In this document: positions 22,901-37,900 of the stretch, piece after piece | Numbering within the stretch: the first letter of the stretch is position 1 | Layout of the letters: every line of letters starts with the position of its first letter | DNA from: Symsagittifera roscoffensis | Taxonomy: Eukaryota > Xenacoelomorpha > Acoela > Convolutidae | Length of the DNA stretch: 64,000 nt | Reading direction: 5' to 3' | NCBI RefSeq assembly: GCF_963678635.1 | Contig: NC_087067.1 | Span: 50,276,233-50,340,232, forward strand | Notes under the pieces: model-generated | The model's input: the letters and a program-made list of their open reading frames with translations, nothing else | Database searches by the model: none | What the model was told of the DNA's origin: nothing | Program-made: the position numbers and the translations under genes

Positions 22901-25900
22901 TGTTCGCTATCTCTGTCAGTTTGTCATTGGATAGACTCACCCACACGTCTGGCAGAGTCTCTTGGCCTTGCTAGAACAAACAAGAAATCGATGTTTAAAA
23001 TTCAATTTCCGCGGAATAAAAGTTTATTTATAGTAAAAACGGAGCAGAAAAGATAAGCCACAGCTGATCTTATGATGATTTCAACGTTTTTCAACTTTAA
23101 GCAATGATAAGTAACAGGCAACATGCCAATTTCGATCTCATCGGTTCTCAAACATGTTTTGAAATTTCACAAGAAATTGACAATTATGTAAAAATTGGAC
23201 GAATTTAGTTATTCTGTTTTGATATCAGTAGGAGAAAAAATCGAGTAAATTCTTGGGAAGCAAAGTTTTGATGAATAATAAATCAAAAATTGGAAAAAAA
23301 AATAGATGAGCTCAAAAAGGTAACGACTGACGGTGAGTGCATCCAGGTCGCTCATGATGTCGATGAAGCCCTTGGCCGAAATCTGTCCCGAGGGGGCGGA
23401 GAGGGCGAACTGGTTGAGGAGGGACTTCAGTTGTCCCACTGTGAAGTGCACTGAGTCCCCTATCTCCTCCGGGTCTGGCCTAGGCTGGGGGCTGTCATCT
23501 CTGAACGCGATACGGTCCTGGAACAGTCGAGTCTTCGTCAAAAACTTTTGTGACAAATAATTTTGGAGGTTAATTTTTGACAAATTTTGATACACAGAGG
23601 CGGAGCAAACGACACTTGCGAGAAAACGACAGAAAGCAGCTCGATAAAGTTCAAAAATAAAAATTATAAATAAGCCTCGAATTAGCAAAAATTCGTTTAC
23701 TTCTGAGATGCTAACATGCGATCTAGAGGTTAAGAGTCTCTCACAATCAACCGTCAGTCACGGAAGCTTAATATACGCCAAAACACTAGCCACAAGGAAA
23801 GCAGAGAACAGATGCTATGCAATGTCCAATGCTACAAAGAAATTTCCAAATAAGTGAACAATTTTAATGAACCCTTTTATTTGCGAGTTGAATTAGAAAA
23901 AAAAGAAGGTTTGTAATAATACACTAAGCTGATCGCAAATTTAAAATACAACTAATTTATAATGAGTTGGAAGGTTGTAACTAATTGAATCAAATGTAGC
24001 TCAGAGAAGCCAATTCAAAAAACATCCTAAAATTATAAACTGTTCATTACGACTGATGAAACTAAAAATCATAGCACTAAAACATAGAAACTAAAAAAAA
24101 TAAGCAGATGATGTCAATATTATCTCCTTGGGTAAGAACTGCATGCAATTTTTGTTTTTCCGAAGTGATGAAATGTGATAAATGGCCATTTATTTAACGA
24201 GTACTCACACCTCGTACAAGCAAATGAAACTGATAGTGAAAGCGGTCATGATAAAACACTCTTATTAAAACATTTGATAGCTGGATAGCTACACTAAAAA
24301 GACCATTCATTTTTGAGGACAGTAGCTATTGCACTTGTGTGAGTCAGAAGTGAGCCTCTAAATGACGTGGTATCTCACCTCGTGGAAGTGGAACTGCTCC
24401 TGTTCCAGAATCAGTTCCTCCTGCATCCTCAGTCCCTCTTCAATGCAGTATTCCATAGCCTCGCACACTCTACAAACAAACTATGCTTCGAAGTAAAATA
24501 CAGAAGATTAAAACATTTGATGGCCAAACTACAAGATCTTTTCAGAAAACCTAGAATCCTCCCCTCGTCTCAAATAAGCTTCAAATTTTTGGTGTACCGC
24601 GTGGTTCCAGAAGATTAGGTACGTTTAGATTAGCATAAGTAGTCCGGATATTATGAGTCAATGTTTTACAAGTGAAAACTTACAGGTGGGGGATTTCGAA
24701 GAAAGCCGTAACATATGCCTAGGTCTACTCAAATATGACGGTACTATGGCTCCATGAAACCAAGAATATTTTTTAAGGCTCTCAGTCATAATCTACTAAA
24801 ATTTTTGCCAAGAATGAGAATTTCAACAACTTTGACTTTTCCAAAAAATCAATAAACTCAATATTCAAAATCAAGCAAAAAAAAATTCTTGTAGCAATCA
24901 CGTTATTCAAGATGCCATGATCTAAACTGTATCCCTATTTGTAGTGTCCATACCTGTCTATGGCGGCCATTTCCTGTCTGAATCTGCCCCCCAGCCACTC
25001 GTCCATGTGACAGTAGGCGTCTTCTGCCTTGGCCTTCACATCCTGGATGACTGTCATCGCCTTCATCTTAATCAGCTCCACCCGCACACGCAGTGCTTGC
25101 TCTGTCAATAGAAAATATTTTCACTTTTTTGAAAATATAAAGACCAAGTGATAGCGACTCACATTATATTATGACATCGTATTTTACCATCAGATAGACC
25201 AGGGGCGGATCTAGGATTTTCTCGAGAGGGGGCGGGGGGAGATTTTCAAAAAAATTTCGAATATTTTGTTGACCTTTTGTTTAGGTCGACCAAATTGCTT
25301 TTCCGAGCTCTCCCAAAGCACTAAAAAGACCCTGTTTTGGCTAAAATTTCTGTGCCTTTAGAAAAAATTTTAGGGTCCGTCACCAAAATCTCAAAATAGT
25401 ACAAAGGGGGGGGGGGCAAAATTGCCAAACTGTTCATTGAGCCTCTGCTGTCAATGAAAACCTTGATTTTCTTTTGCTGTTAACCTTGATTTCAACCAAT
25501 CAGATTCGAGAATTATGATGCAATTTTCAACATAAGAGAAAGATGCGTTTTGGTCCGAGTAACAGAAAAGACCCGCCTTACCCTCCATAGTGAGTGCCCC
25601 AATGTACTCCTGTCTGATCTTGTCCTTCACGGCCTTCTTCGCCATCTCCTCCGCCATGATCTCATCCTGAGTGGGGGAGGCAGCACCCCCGTCCACTCCC
25701 CCCTCCCGACTCCCGCCCCCACCGGGAATCGCTGAGTCCTTGCCCACATTAGGGGCGCCGCCTTTCTTAGGTCCCGCAGAACCCTTGCCCCCTTTTTTGC
25801 CCCCTGTGAACAAATTCATTTTCAGCGAAAGTGAATACTATAAAACGAAACGAAATTCGAATAAGAACTGATGATTTAGAAAGAAACTCAAATTGTACAT

Positions 25901-28900
25901 GATCAAATTATATTTTTGTGAGTAAATGAACAAAAAGCTGGAAGATTTGTATTTTTTGATATTTTTCAATCTGGTCATGCTTTGTCGCCAAAATTATTCA
26001 AGGTAGTCAAAATGATTTTTTGGAGTTATCGTGGCGCTAAGTAATAAAGTTTGGTCTGAAGCTAGTGTTACGTGATTTCAAATAAAAAGTAGGTATATAA
26101 GTTAATAAAAAAAACATGGGCGACCCTTCAATTTGTTAACTCAAAATATTGAAATAGCAAAAAAATAAGTTGTGTAAAAGCTTTGTGAAGAATTTTCAAT
26201 GCAAGCAAAAAAAATATAAAGCCGTCTGATTACTGGTATTGGGCTGCGCTGCAAATTTAAGTGCAGAGCTATTGAAGCCATTCGCTTGTGCTTTTGTGCC
26301 ATTCGCTTAGCATGTAAATGCAGTGCCGAATAAAATCTAAAACTGTGCCGAATAAAATCTAAATTACCGATAGCTAAAAAATGCAAACAGATCTTGATTT
26401 AAAACAGCCAGTGTAAAATGGTCTGAGTCAAAAGTCATACAAGGGTTCATGAAGTGTTAATTGGAAAAATTAGTATTAATTACGCATTTGTGTAGCATAC
26501 CTGGCGCTAAAATACACTGTTATGAGATGATTGTAAGCTTATAACTTGGCAAGTTCATTGCAATATTTTGAAGAAAATTGCACCTATGTAGTTAATTGCG
26601 ATAACTATACATTGTCCGGCTACCTTTGAACCGATCAAGTGAATCGTTGAAGACGGTCATAACTTGAAACTACATCCATATTTGGGCTAAATTTAAAAAC
26701 CAGCAGAGCGATATCGGGAGCCACAGTTTTAACTGAACTCCAAATTCCTTTGAATACAGTATGTCCCCGAACGAGAGCCGCGCAACTTTGCATTAACCTG
26801 GTTGAGAAGTCTTTGAATTCAGACGTATTTTTGAGCGCCTCTCTCATTGAGGTATAATAATCATAATAAATTGTTCTCCAGGACGGTTTGTTACATTATT
26901 AATTTAAAATAATTCATCATTTTTCAAGCATCGAACTTGAACGGACGCTGAAGGCTTTACAGCATGTTAGAAAGCATCGTATGAGAGCCTTTCATCCTTT
27001 TATCATAGCTACCTTTTGTCAGTAAATTTATTTATACTAATTTTTGTTTGGAAATGGGAAAATTGTCAAAAATTTAGAAAAAAAAAATTCAAGAGGGAAA
27101 ACTGTCATAAAAAAACGTAGTAAACACCTCAGAGCCTATTAAATAATTATGTGTTATATTATGAAAATAGTCATTAAACTTGAATTTCTCAATGTGATGA
27201 AGTATTTGAGTATCGACGCGTTTAAATTTGTGATAAAAAATGACGCTGAAAATAATTCAGGTAGAAAACAGAAAACTTAAGCCTTGAAAACGATATTGGA
27301 GTCCCAAAGTACGGCTTTTTCAGCAAAACGCTGCATGCAAAAACCAAGAATAAAATATTACCATCTCTAAATCGCCTGGTGCTGGGCGCATTTCGCACTA
27401 ATAACCGCCAGGCGTTTTAATAAACAGTTTGTGTTTTGACTCTGACAATCTCGCAACAAGTATCAGCCCGACTGCCTCATCTGCTGATTTTGGATCCAAA
27501 AAGTACTGATTTCTTTGTCCCCAATTAATTTACCTTCATTGATATATCCGCAATTTCCTCCGAATTTTTGAATACATATTTTCATTAGCTGATATTCTTT
27601 TTCTGATGTTGCTCACTTGAAATTACAAACAGGTACTGATCTAGAATCTAGAAGGTAAACCTATTTTGAGAAAACAAGTCCAAAAAAAGCTTTGGGAAAT
27701 TTTTGGAAAAATTTGACCCAATAACTGCGTTTTCGGCGAATGATCTATCAAAATTTAAATATGTTGGCATAGAATATATTATTCGATCAGCCAAAAATGG
27801 ATGTCGTTCAATCCTTGAGTATACTAAATCAGCTACTGATGTTGATGTTGATCAGCTAGATTCATTCTGATGTTGATTTTTGAACATGCTCAAAGAGTAG
27901 GAAAAATATTTGTTTTGAAAAAAAATTTTTCGCTCGATATTGGGTACCTCAAAAAAGCTTGGGGGTTCGAAAAGTGTTTGGATTCCAGAAAGGTCTTAAG
28001 ACATTATCTTTGTCGGGATAGATAATTGGTTTTGCTGTTATTTTCAGCTTGTTCATAGTAAAAAATTCTGCTCTCTTTCAGTAAGCCCTATAAGTTCTAT
28101 AAAAATTTATGACCCATTCAGTATCAATTCGAACGACATTCAGAATGTTCAAAAAATTGTCGCAGTGTCGAGAAAACATAGTTTAAGTTTTTTAATTTTT
28201 AGTCCAATTTTGAGCAAGTAATGCGAGCCAGCATGCTTATTATAATAGAAAGATAAGCAATGAAACTTTTATTCAAGACCCTGAAAATTTAGTTTAACTC
28301 CAGCAACGTCAGTTTTCAAAGTTTTTAGCGCCACTTTGAGAATAAAAAAGTTCATACTTAAAAAATTCTGTAGAATAGAAAAACACCTGTTTTGCTCTTG
28401 CCTATTCTCCTATGAGTATCAAATATGCCTCAGTTTAAGGCTTTCTCGCAGATCCTTTCGTCGCACCACGCACAAAAAACCACATACATTTTTAACAAAA
28501 TTTATTTTTTAGGTTTTTAGAGAACATGGTCGGAAAATTTGAATTTGGTGCTTTTTGCACAGCAATCGACTCACTTTGTTGTTTTTTTTTGTATTTGTTC
28601 TAGGGAATCAACTTTTACTTATTAAAGCTTTTTTTTTCTCTCCGCTAAAAAAACCTTATGGTTTCTGCAATGGCAACTTACAATTCTCTTGTATATATCT
28701 TGAGATATATTTTAACATAGACTTTCATTAGAGCTAGCAGGCAAAAATGAAAAAGTTTTCGGATAATTTCGGATAATTGAGTTTTATGGTTTATCTCGAA
28801 AATAATAGGAATACATGCTTTTTTAGCCATCCATTTCCTTACAACCGTATCGGCACCAAACCTTATTGTTTCGAGCAATTCTCCCAATTTCTCATTTTTT

Positions 28901-31900
28901 TTTGAATTTTAAAACACTTTGCTAATTTTTGTTTGATAAAAACTGATGCCGAATATACCAAACTTAGTATTACTAAAGTTCTTTTCAGCTCCTCTCATCA
29001 AATCACAGATAAACAACAACACCGTTTGAAAAAAAAACTTTTAAAAGTTTTTTATCAACGTTATCATCATCGGGATCCTTTATCCGCTTCTTTTAGAACC
29101 CAAAAGTGCTTCATTATTTTGGTGGGAACATTATGTGTACTTGCACAGCAACCGGTCATCCCTGTACCCTGTTACAAAATATAAACGGTTCGTTACCTTT
29201 CTCCTTGGCCTTGGCCTGTTTCTCCTTCTCTTTCTCCCGCTCCAACATGGCCAGTCGCTCCGCCTCCTCCTCCGCCTCTTTGGCCGCCTGTTCAGCCGCC
29301 ATCTACACACACACAGAAAAGGTGACCGGCAAATAAGACGACAGTCATAAGACGACAAACGCTTTGATGCGACTTTGAGACGTCGCCACACGCAATTCTC
29401 CACAATGTATTTCCGAGAAATTTAAACAGCTTAAGTTCGAACTGCTCATTTTACATGTAATAAACCTTATTTGTCGTCTTAATGTCTTGTCGTCTTATTG
29501 ACCTAGCACCCACACAAACACACTATCACTGAATGTTCAACCTTGAAGGCTATCATCATGGCACAAGGACCAATTAGCAGAACATTTCCCACCAATCATT
29601 GGCATACATAATTTTCCGTCATTCAGTACTTCGGACATGAGGGAGTTTACCTTGTAGCTTTAGTGCTCACAGATAAATGAAATGAAAAATTCATCTTTAC
29701 CATTTAAGCATACTAACTAAAAAGTAAAGTACCTTAGTTTTATACTTTTGGGCTGTATAAATTACTGGGCGAAGGTTTCTACGACCTATAATGGTAAACA
29801 GGATATGATATGGAACTCTGACACAAATGCAACTTTAAGACGTCGCCACACGCAATTGTTCCAAATGCGTGTGGCGACGTCTGAAAATTACCACACAAGC
29901 TGAAAATTACCACACAAGTACAGACTTAATAAATGCTACAGTTTCTTGGCAAAGTTGTTTAGTAGGCTTTTGATTTTTTTACGTCTAGGTAGCAAAAAGA
30001 TCCGTTTGTCAAGATATTTTGTGATTTTTGTTACTTGGTTCAGCAATAATGCCTGGGAAAAAACATGCAGGGTTAAATTGCCGCAACCTGATTGCTCGCA
30101 CAAATAATTAAACGGCACACGGAATGGTTTTAATAATTTATCAAAGGAAATGAACTTGGGGAAAGTTACAAACGAAACCAAAACAAACCTTTGTTTTCTG
30201 AGACGCGAAACAAAAACAATCACATTAATTTTTCCAATCACTTGAAGAAAACCCGTTGAAATGCATAATTTCATTGCAATTCTCAAGATTACCACTTTTA
30301 GTTAAACGTGACGGTGAGTCTGTTTATTTTTATTTATTGGAAATTAAAATTCCTTGAAACAAAGTTAGAAATAATATCAATTGCTTTCCATTTTAGTAGT
30401 AAGTTGATAAGATTGGCAACGCTTACATTGAATTGAAGTTTTCTGGTTTTATGATATCGAAGAAGTATAGTAACTTTTTGAATTTTACTTAAATTTCTGC
30501 CGTTATAAATACAAATTATGTATAGATAAAAGACACCCCACAGAAAATCTATAACTAGTTATATTATTAGTGCTAACCAGTGCCTGAAGATGTTGGAACA
30601 CATAGTTAGCCGCATCATACAGAATCTTCTCATCTTCATCATTGGGGGGCACAGGTGTCTCGGCGTGCATGTCTCCCCCTGCCCCCGCCGCTCCCCCAGC
30701 CCCGCCCTTCTTCTTGCTCAAGTCTGCCCCTCCCGCCTTCTTCGCCTCTTTCTTCGGCTGGGTGATGCCCTGAGGGGCGAAGTCGGCGGAGGCGGGACGT
30801 CTCGGAACCAGCGGGATCCTAAAAATGAACCAAGTTTTTGATGTTCATTTTTCAACTAAAATTATTTTGCGCAAGGTTATGATATGATTATAGACATAAT
30901 GGTCGCAATTTGCGTACTATGAGCTTGACCGATCACGACAAATCGTAAACCAGGAGGATTCCGATTATGAACGCAAATCCGAATATCTATAAAACAATTA
31001 AGATGAAAATGTGTTTTTTTGCCACCAAATGAAAATTGTTAATCAAATTTGGTGCCAAATGAGGTAATGACGTGTTATTGGGATGACAGACTTGTATTTG
31101 TTCACAGTTTCGTATTTGTTCGTTTGCTTTTTCAGCATTTGACGCTGAACAGCTAAAGGCACTGGACTCCTAAAAATGAAACACCATAAAAGCAACTAAA
31201 GAAAAAACTAATTTTTTAGAATAATTAGATAACGCCAAAGTTAAAAACTAAAATAGATGTTTTTTGATTCAACTAACAGCTAGGTTTTATCATCAAAGTA
31301 GTGCTGGAGAGAAGATATTTTCAAAGATCTTATAATTTAGAATGTAACTAAGCATTTTATAATTAATTTGGGTGATGAAAATTTAAAAAAAAATAACAAA
31401 CAAGACTACTCGTATCAGAATGAAGCCCTGAATGTTCCGACTGCCTTTTAGGCTTTATGGAGCAGTATTAACGTAACAAAATAACTGAACTAAAAAAACG
31501 AAAAAATATTTTAAAATTTGAAACTTTTTATGAAAATCATCCCCCACACACCATGTAAAGCACAAAAAAATAGATTTCGCTCCTTGTAATAAATCAATTA
31601 TGGCAAATAAGCTTCTTTCAACCAATTTGGAACGATTTCTATGACGGATTAAATCTCCGCTTACGCGTTAATAGCGCGAAATACATCGCACTTTAATTGT
31701 CCCAAATTACAATCTTTAAACCCCAATAACTTCACGAAAAATGATCACAAGTAAAATATCTTTTCAAATTTAAGATCAAGACAACAATATCTTTTGAATG
31801 ATGTAAAAAATTATCAAAAATGGCTAGTTAAAAAGTCAAAATTTGTCTGAAGAAAAAAACTCACCACAAGCACAAATATTCCGTTACTTTCGCATCGAAA

Positions 31901-34900
31901 GTCGGAACAAAAAGCTACATCTACCAAATGTTTTTCCGTTTGAAGAAAAAATTCTACCACTAGCTATAAAAAAAGCCGTCAAAATTATTAACCAGGATGC
32001 AACTTAGCCGAATATGTTCGAGAAGACGTCAGTTGAGCCAAAAATAAAACTGTTGTCACTGAGTTTCAAAAGTTTGTAGCTCATTCTTTTCAAACTTAGC
32101 CAACAGACAGTTTGAAAAAAGTTAATGAACGCAAACAAACACAACGATAGGCGCACGTAAAGCTATATGAATTTCAAAAACAACTTATCATTGAAAGTTT
32201 TTTGATAAAATTAACCCAATTTGAGAAATTGGATCAAAAGGTGAAATTTTCATTCCGCTGGTAAATCTGAAAATAAAAATCCACCTTCCAGACCTTTGAG
32301 CTTTTGCTGTTGGATAGTAGAATTTGCTTTCGTTTTATCAAAAGAAATGAACTTACTTAAAAATAAAGCAAAAGCCAAACCGCAAATAATTAAATTAAAA
32401 CTTAAAAGGAAAAAAAACTTAAAAAAATCACGCCCCGTACAAAACTCGTTCACCGACTCCTAACAATCCCAACAAAACGCACTTTACCGGCACGCAACTA
32501 ACCATAAGAGAAACTTTACCGCAAGATAAACCGGCACGCACTTACCGACACGCACTTTAATTTAAGGTAAATGCACTTTTCCGGCCGAGACTTAACAGTA
32601 AGATGAGTGGTAAGGCGCCCAGAAGTTATCGAGGTTTATTTTATAAAAGGACGATCAATCTCTTCAAAATCTGTGAGAAAAAGTGCTTAATGGAAAAAAT
32701 CTTAGTTCAAGATTACTACAAGTACACACGTGTAAAAAAATAACATAAAGAATTAGGGCTTTAATGCAATATATTAACCGACCCCATTTCAAGGTTTATA
32801 ATGATAGCTGACCTTGCATTAAAAAATACAGTCAAACCCTCAAGCTGCGTCCCCGTTACCGGGTAGCTTTTTCGTCAACATTTAATACGGTTAAGTTTTT
32901 ATCTTAACTTCCAATCTACGGTTAAGTTTCTCACCTAATTTCCTTCGGAATGATTTTTTTACCCAGGAAATTTATGAGACTTGGCATTGAACAATGAAAA
33001 TTCGACGCTTTTTATCAGGCTGCAAAGCCTTCAGCGTCCTTTTGACTTTAGTGCTTCATTAATTATTCGGTGCTTTATCAATAATAATCGAATAAATCCT
33101 GAAATACCATCGCAGACCTTTTCAAAAACCATTTGTTATTCTCCTGTCTTTATATATTCAAATCACTCTCGCATAGTTGAATACTAACTTTGGCTTCTCT
33201 CCGTCCTCCGCGTTGTCCTCGTGTTTGGCTGATTTGACTCTTTCGGATCCCTGGCTTTTCTTGGCCGAAGCAGTTTTGCTGTTGCTACTGCTCAGATTGT
33301 TTGTTTGGGTGGCATCTTGGGCTTGGATCTGAAACACAAACTTACAGTTGCAATTCCTTCTGTATAAACAATTAAATAGTACAGAGGGACTAAAATACAA
33401 CAATTTTCAGGGCCAAAAATGAGCGTTTTAGAGAAAACAGTAACAAATAACTGAGTCAAAATGAACCGCATTTACAAAAATGTAGCAACTTTTTTGATGA
33501 AATCAAAAAATTCTGCAGGTTAAAGCCAGGAATTAGTTTCTAACTTTTCACTGTAATTGACACAAAACATAAGTGTTCGGAAACAAACTTTTTCCCACTT
33601 TTGGAGCACTTCGATTCTGGTTCGATAGCAGTTCACCCAGAATTTAGGGTGAACTGCTATCGAACCACTAACCATCAGATAAACAATCATTCAATGAGTG
33701 ACTTCACTTTTTGTTTTCATGCCACTAATAAAAACAATTTTAAGCAGAGGGGGTGCTTAGACTAACAATCACGAAGCTTATCTAGATCGGACCCTCAGGC
33801 GGCTGACGACTAAAGCGAAGCGCAAATTATGACCCAATTTGGAATTCGTTGTTGTGAAACACAGCGCGAATAAACATCTGACAATATAATTGACAGAGAA
33901 CCACGACGAATAAAAAAATGCAACTTGTCGCCTTTTTTTCATGTTTTGTCATCTTATTAAAATTTGAACAATGAACTCTTGAAGTCATTACATTTGATTA
34001 TTAAGTTTTTTGAGCGCTTTCGTGAAGACAACAAATTACAGAGTACAAGCAAATCACGCGTGCTAGACATTAGAAGAATAGATTTGGTGGCATTTGGTTG
34101 TGAATAAAATAAATGGTCGATTGTAATTGTTAGTAAGTTTTGAGGAGATTTCAACTGACAGACAAGTTACTCCGAGTTCTTTTGCCCAGCAGGTTGATTA
34201 CTCTGCTCAAAACACAATAGAAGCTGCTTAACCAAGTTAGCATAAAGAGCGCCTTTGTAGCCTTTTTAAACAACCCCTCAAATTTGAATCAACAAATTCT
34301 ATTTTTCCAAAAAGTTCACTTCACAATCTGAAGTTTTACGCATTAATGTCAGGGCTCTCATAATGTAATGTGAAGTGCAATTACGGTTTCTAAGTTTCAA
34401 AATAACTTCTAAATTTCGAGCAAAGTTTTGCTCTGGTTTAATTCTAGTTATAATTTACACCCCGCAGAAACCATGTACAAGTCGGTGTTATTTGTGGACT
34501 TGCATGAGAAACCGAAACCGTCTTCTGGTTCACAAATCGCGCTGGGAAGTAATTATTTCAACGGATACCCGGCTACTTCCAGTCCTAACCTATTCTGGGA
34601 CAGCAACCCCAACCAAAACAGCATTCGAAGATCTTCAGTTAGTTCTCAGCTATCAGATTTCGTGAATGTCAACGAACCCGAAGATGATTTAATGTACCTG
34701 TCAGACCATCGAAGGTTAACGCCTTTGCCCGATACACCCTCGCCGACCACCGTTTCTAAGAAACATGTCACGTTTAAAATTCCAGACAGGCCTAAAATAC
34801 AGAAGCGAAGTGGAACCCTGCCCAAATCATACCAATTTAGCGAGGCAGTTGTATCTCCTTTTGTCATTAATAGTAGCCTTAGATACCCCAGACATCAAAA

Positions 34901-37900
34901 TCCAGCAGTCGTTATTGATAGGAGAAGTCCAGCTTTGGCTCTTTACCAACAAAATGGAACAGTTAAGGCATCGAATGGCAGCTGGAACATAAGTCTAAGT
35001 TCGGAATCTCCGACAAGTTCTCCGCCTCTAGTAAAAAACTGGGTAATGGTGCATCGCGACCAAAGCCCGGAACCGATAATGCGAAGTGCTAGTACTAGTT
35101 CAAATTATGACAATGTTGAGCCACAGCCACAGTCGTCAAATCGGACACCAAAAATTAGATCTCCGATGCCGTTGGCAAAAATCACAGAATCAGTTGCGCA
35201 AAAATCATTTGATGGCAATCAAATAGCAAACAGAAATAGATTTCGACCATTAACAGCTAAAAATGCCATGAAATATTCGCAAAAATTTGACGAGACTGAT
35301 ACTCCAATATCTGATTCTGAATTACCCAGAATGCACGGTGTTAAATCATGGCGAACTCCAAGTCCTAAACCAGTTTTATTAAACAATCGGGTATCCAGAA
35401 CCCGCAAATTAGCTCTAGATGGTCCAGCAAGTAATGGTAGATCCACCGATTCAGACAGCGGAGGATCTCCTAGACGTTCAAAAACTGTCGCGTTCAAACC
35501 TATGATACCTTTACGAGTGATGACACCTACATTTGAAGATATTGTCAAGCTACCGAGGCGCAACAGAACGCCGGCAAATGCTAAGAAAGACCTCACAATT
35601 TCCTTACCGGATCCCACAATTGAAATTGCAGAGGGAATTGAGACTAGACCAAAAGGCCGTAACTACTCGGCAATGAACAGACCTGCAACTCAAGGTCAAA
35701 CCGAAGTTTATTTTAGAAGAAACCAAGGTCAACATTCAGCCAGGTCAAACACGATATCAGGTGACTTGAAAAAACCTGGCGGCAATTTTGAACAGTTGAC
35801 AGGGTCGGGAACGTTCAATTCGTCGAAAGGTCACAGAGACGAATTAAACTCAAAAGAATCAATTCTTTACAGCTCACTTACCGACCTTCAGCAAACGAAT
35901 AACGAAAACTCACCTCAAAGTTCAAGTTCGCCCGATCTTGGATGGAGATCTCAAACTAAAAATCCTGATTACAACATGCTTTTACAGAAAGTAGATAAAA
36001 CGGCCAATCAGAATCAAGCTACTAATACTGTGAACGAATATGATGAAGATCTTCGGCCAAACAACTTTTCGGTTAAGTTGCAATATATTGTAATGCAAGA
36101 GAAAATAAACGGATGCAGTCCACTAATAGCAAGCGAAGAAAAATTGGTCGATTTTTTCGTCTCCACTCAAAATGGAGATCATTCCCTTTTAATGAGCAAG
36201 ATAAAAATAAACAAGGACGGAGAGAACAGAACTTTTTTCAACTACCAGGTAAATCAACACTTTTATATAACAGTACTTTCTTGAGCTGAACACTAGATAT
36301 TGCAAAAAAATATATCTATATATAGAAAAAAACTAGGTTTTCCAAAAATTTCAAAAAAATTATGTTTCTTGTCTTTCAATTACTCTTTGCTTTCCAGACA
36401 CATGAAAAATCTCAAAAGATAAAGAGCTCCTCAAACAAAATTTCCTCAGGAACCATTTTCTAGAACCTCATAAGTGAGTATTTCAATGTGTACAGGTGCG
36501 ACTGGGGAAGGTGAAGATCTCAGTTGAACTGTACCCTGTGCTGATCACATTCACATGGGTCACTCTGGGCAACCTGTGCAATGCCATCACTGGAGCAGCC
36601 ATGACTCACAGACAACACAACCGCATATTCATCATACTTGACGCCAGGTAGCAAACACTTATATTATGAAAAAAACCGAAACAGCAAAAACAAAAATTAA
36701 GTACAACAAAAACAAACAAAGATAGTAAAGTAACATCATAATCGGCAAAAAAATATTTGTAAAAAGTTAATTTTCCCATATCTCTTTCCGGAAGATCCCT
36801 TGAAGATCTCTTTCCGGAAGATCCCTATTTTTAAACGATTTTTTTTCTGTTGAAATATTTAAAAAAACGGTTTTTTTAGCGTTTGGCTATCAATTTTTAC
36901 AAAGATTCGCGCTCGACTGAGATTTCTAAAAAAAAGTGTCACTTTCTTCCTTTTTAGGAAAGAAGCCCACGTGAACTCATTCCGCACCTTCCTGGACAAA
37001 GTACTCGAGTACAAAGGTCACGTGTTCTACACGTACAAGTGCAGCTCCAAATACACGACAGTTAAAGACCTGATCAAAAAACATGCAGCCAGACTAGTTG
37101 CGAAAGACATTGAGAGCTGGTTCGTCTCTCAATTTCTTCAAAACCCTCTCGAAAACTTCCTTTACGCTGATATATGAATTTAGAAAAAAATGTTGTGTTT
37201 CGTTTTGATTGTGTCCAGCACCAGTTGAACGAAAAATTACAAACGGTTTTATGATCTCAATTAAAATACTATAGACAAAAAATCAAAAATGTATAGAGAA
37301 AATCGAAAATTAAGTTTTTGGGAAAAAATATCGAAGAGGAACCCATTTTTTTTTTCAGTTCAAAGCTCATGAAATCCTTGCAAACAGAAACATTTTCTTA
37401 ATTGTATTTACAATCACTCATAGTTTTTCGTAGATCTCAATTTTTTAGCTCAAAATAAACCAGACTTAGCTACATGGGACCAGAAAAAATAAAGCTTTTA
37501 ATCATGCTCCAGCCAATAAAAATTGTTCGGTCATTTATTCTGTCTACAGCTGGTGGTTGGATTAAAGACAATTTTTTAAATGATCTTCAAATATTGTAGT
37601 TTTGGTCCAACCTGGTTTGATTTGCGATTTATTGTAATAACTGTAATTTTCAGATTAGCTGTCATAATATTAGATATAAATGATATATGTTTTTCCAATT
37701 TTTGCTCTACAGTTGAAAATTACTTAATTAATGACTGTTTTGCAGCTCGCTTGCTTGTTTCTGATAGAAAAACATTTTTATTACTTGCTTCAGGGTATAA
37801 ATCAAATATTAATCAACACAAGTTTAGATCTACTCTAAAGCCATTTTTGCGTTCACACAATAAAGGGGCGGCACACTTCACATTTAGTTCTGCAAATACC

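Noticed and set aside
29936-30295. 119-codon minus-strand ORF
   Set aside because: Lys/Leu/Phe-rich AT-type composition, no family motif, and not in phase with SPEF2.
34428-34472. Upstream extension of the 715-residue protein
   Set aside because: The extension would start at TTG; the first ATG in frame is 34473, with a good context.
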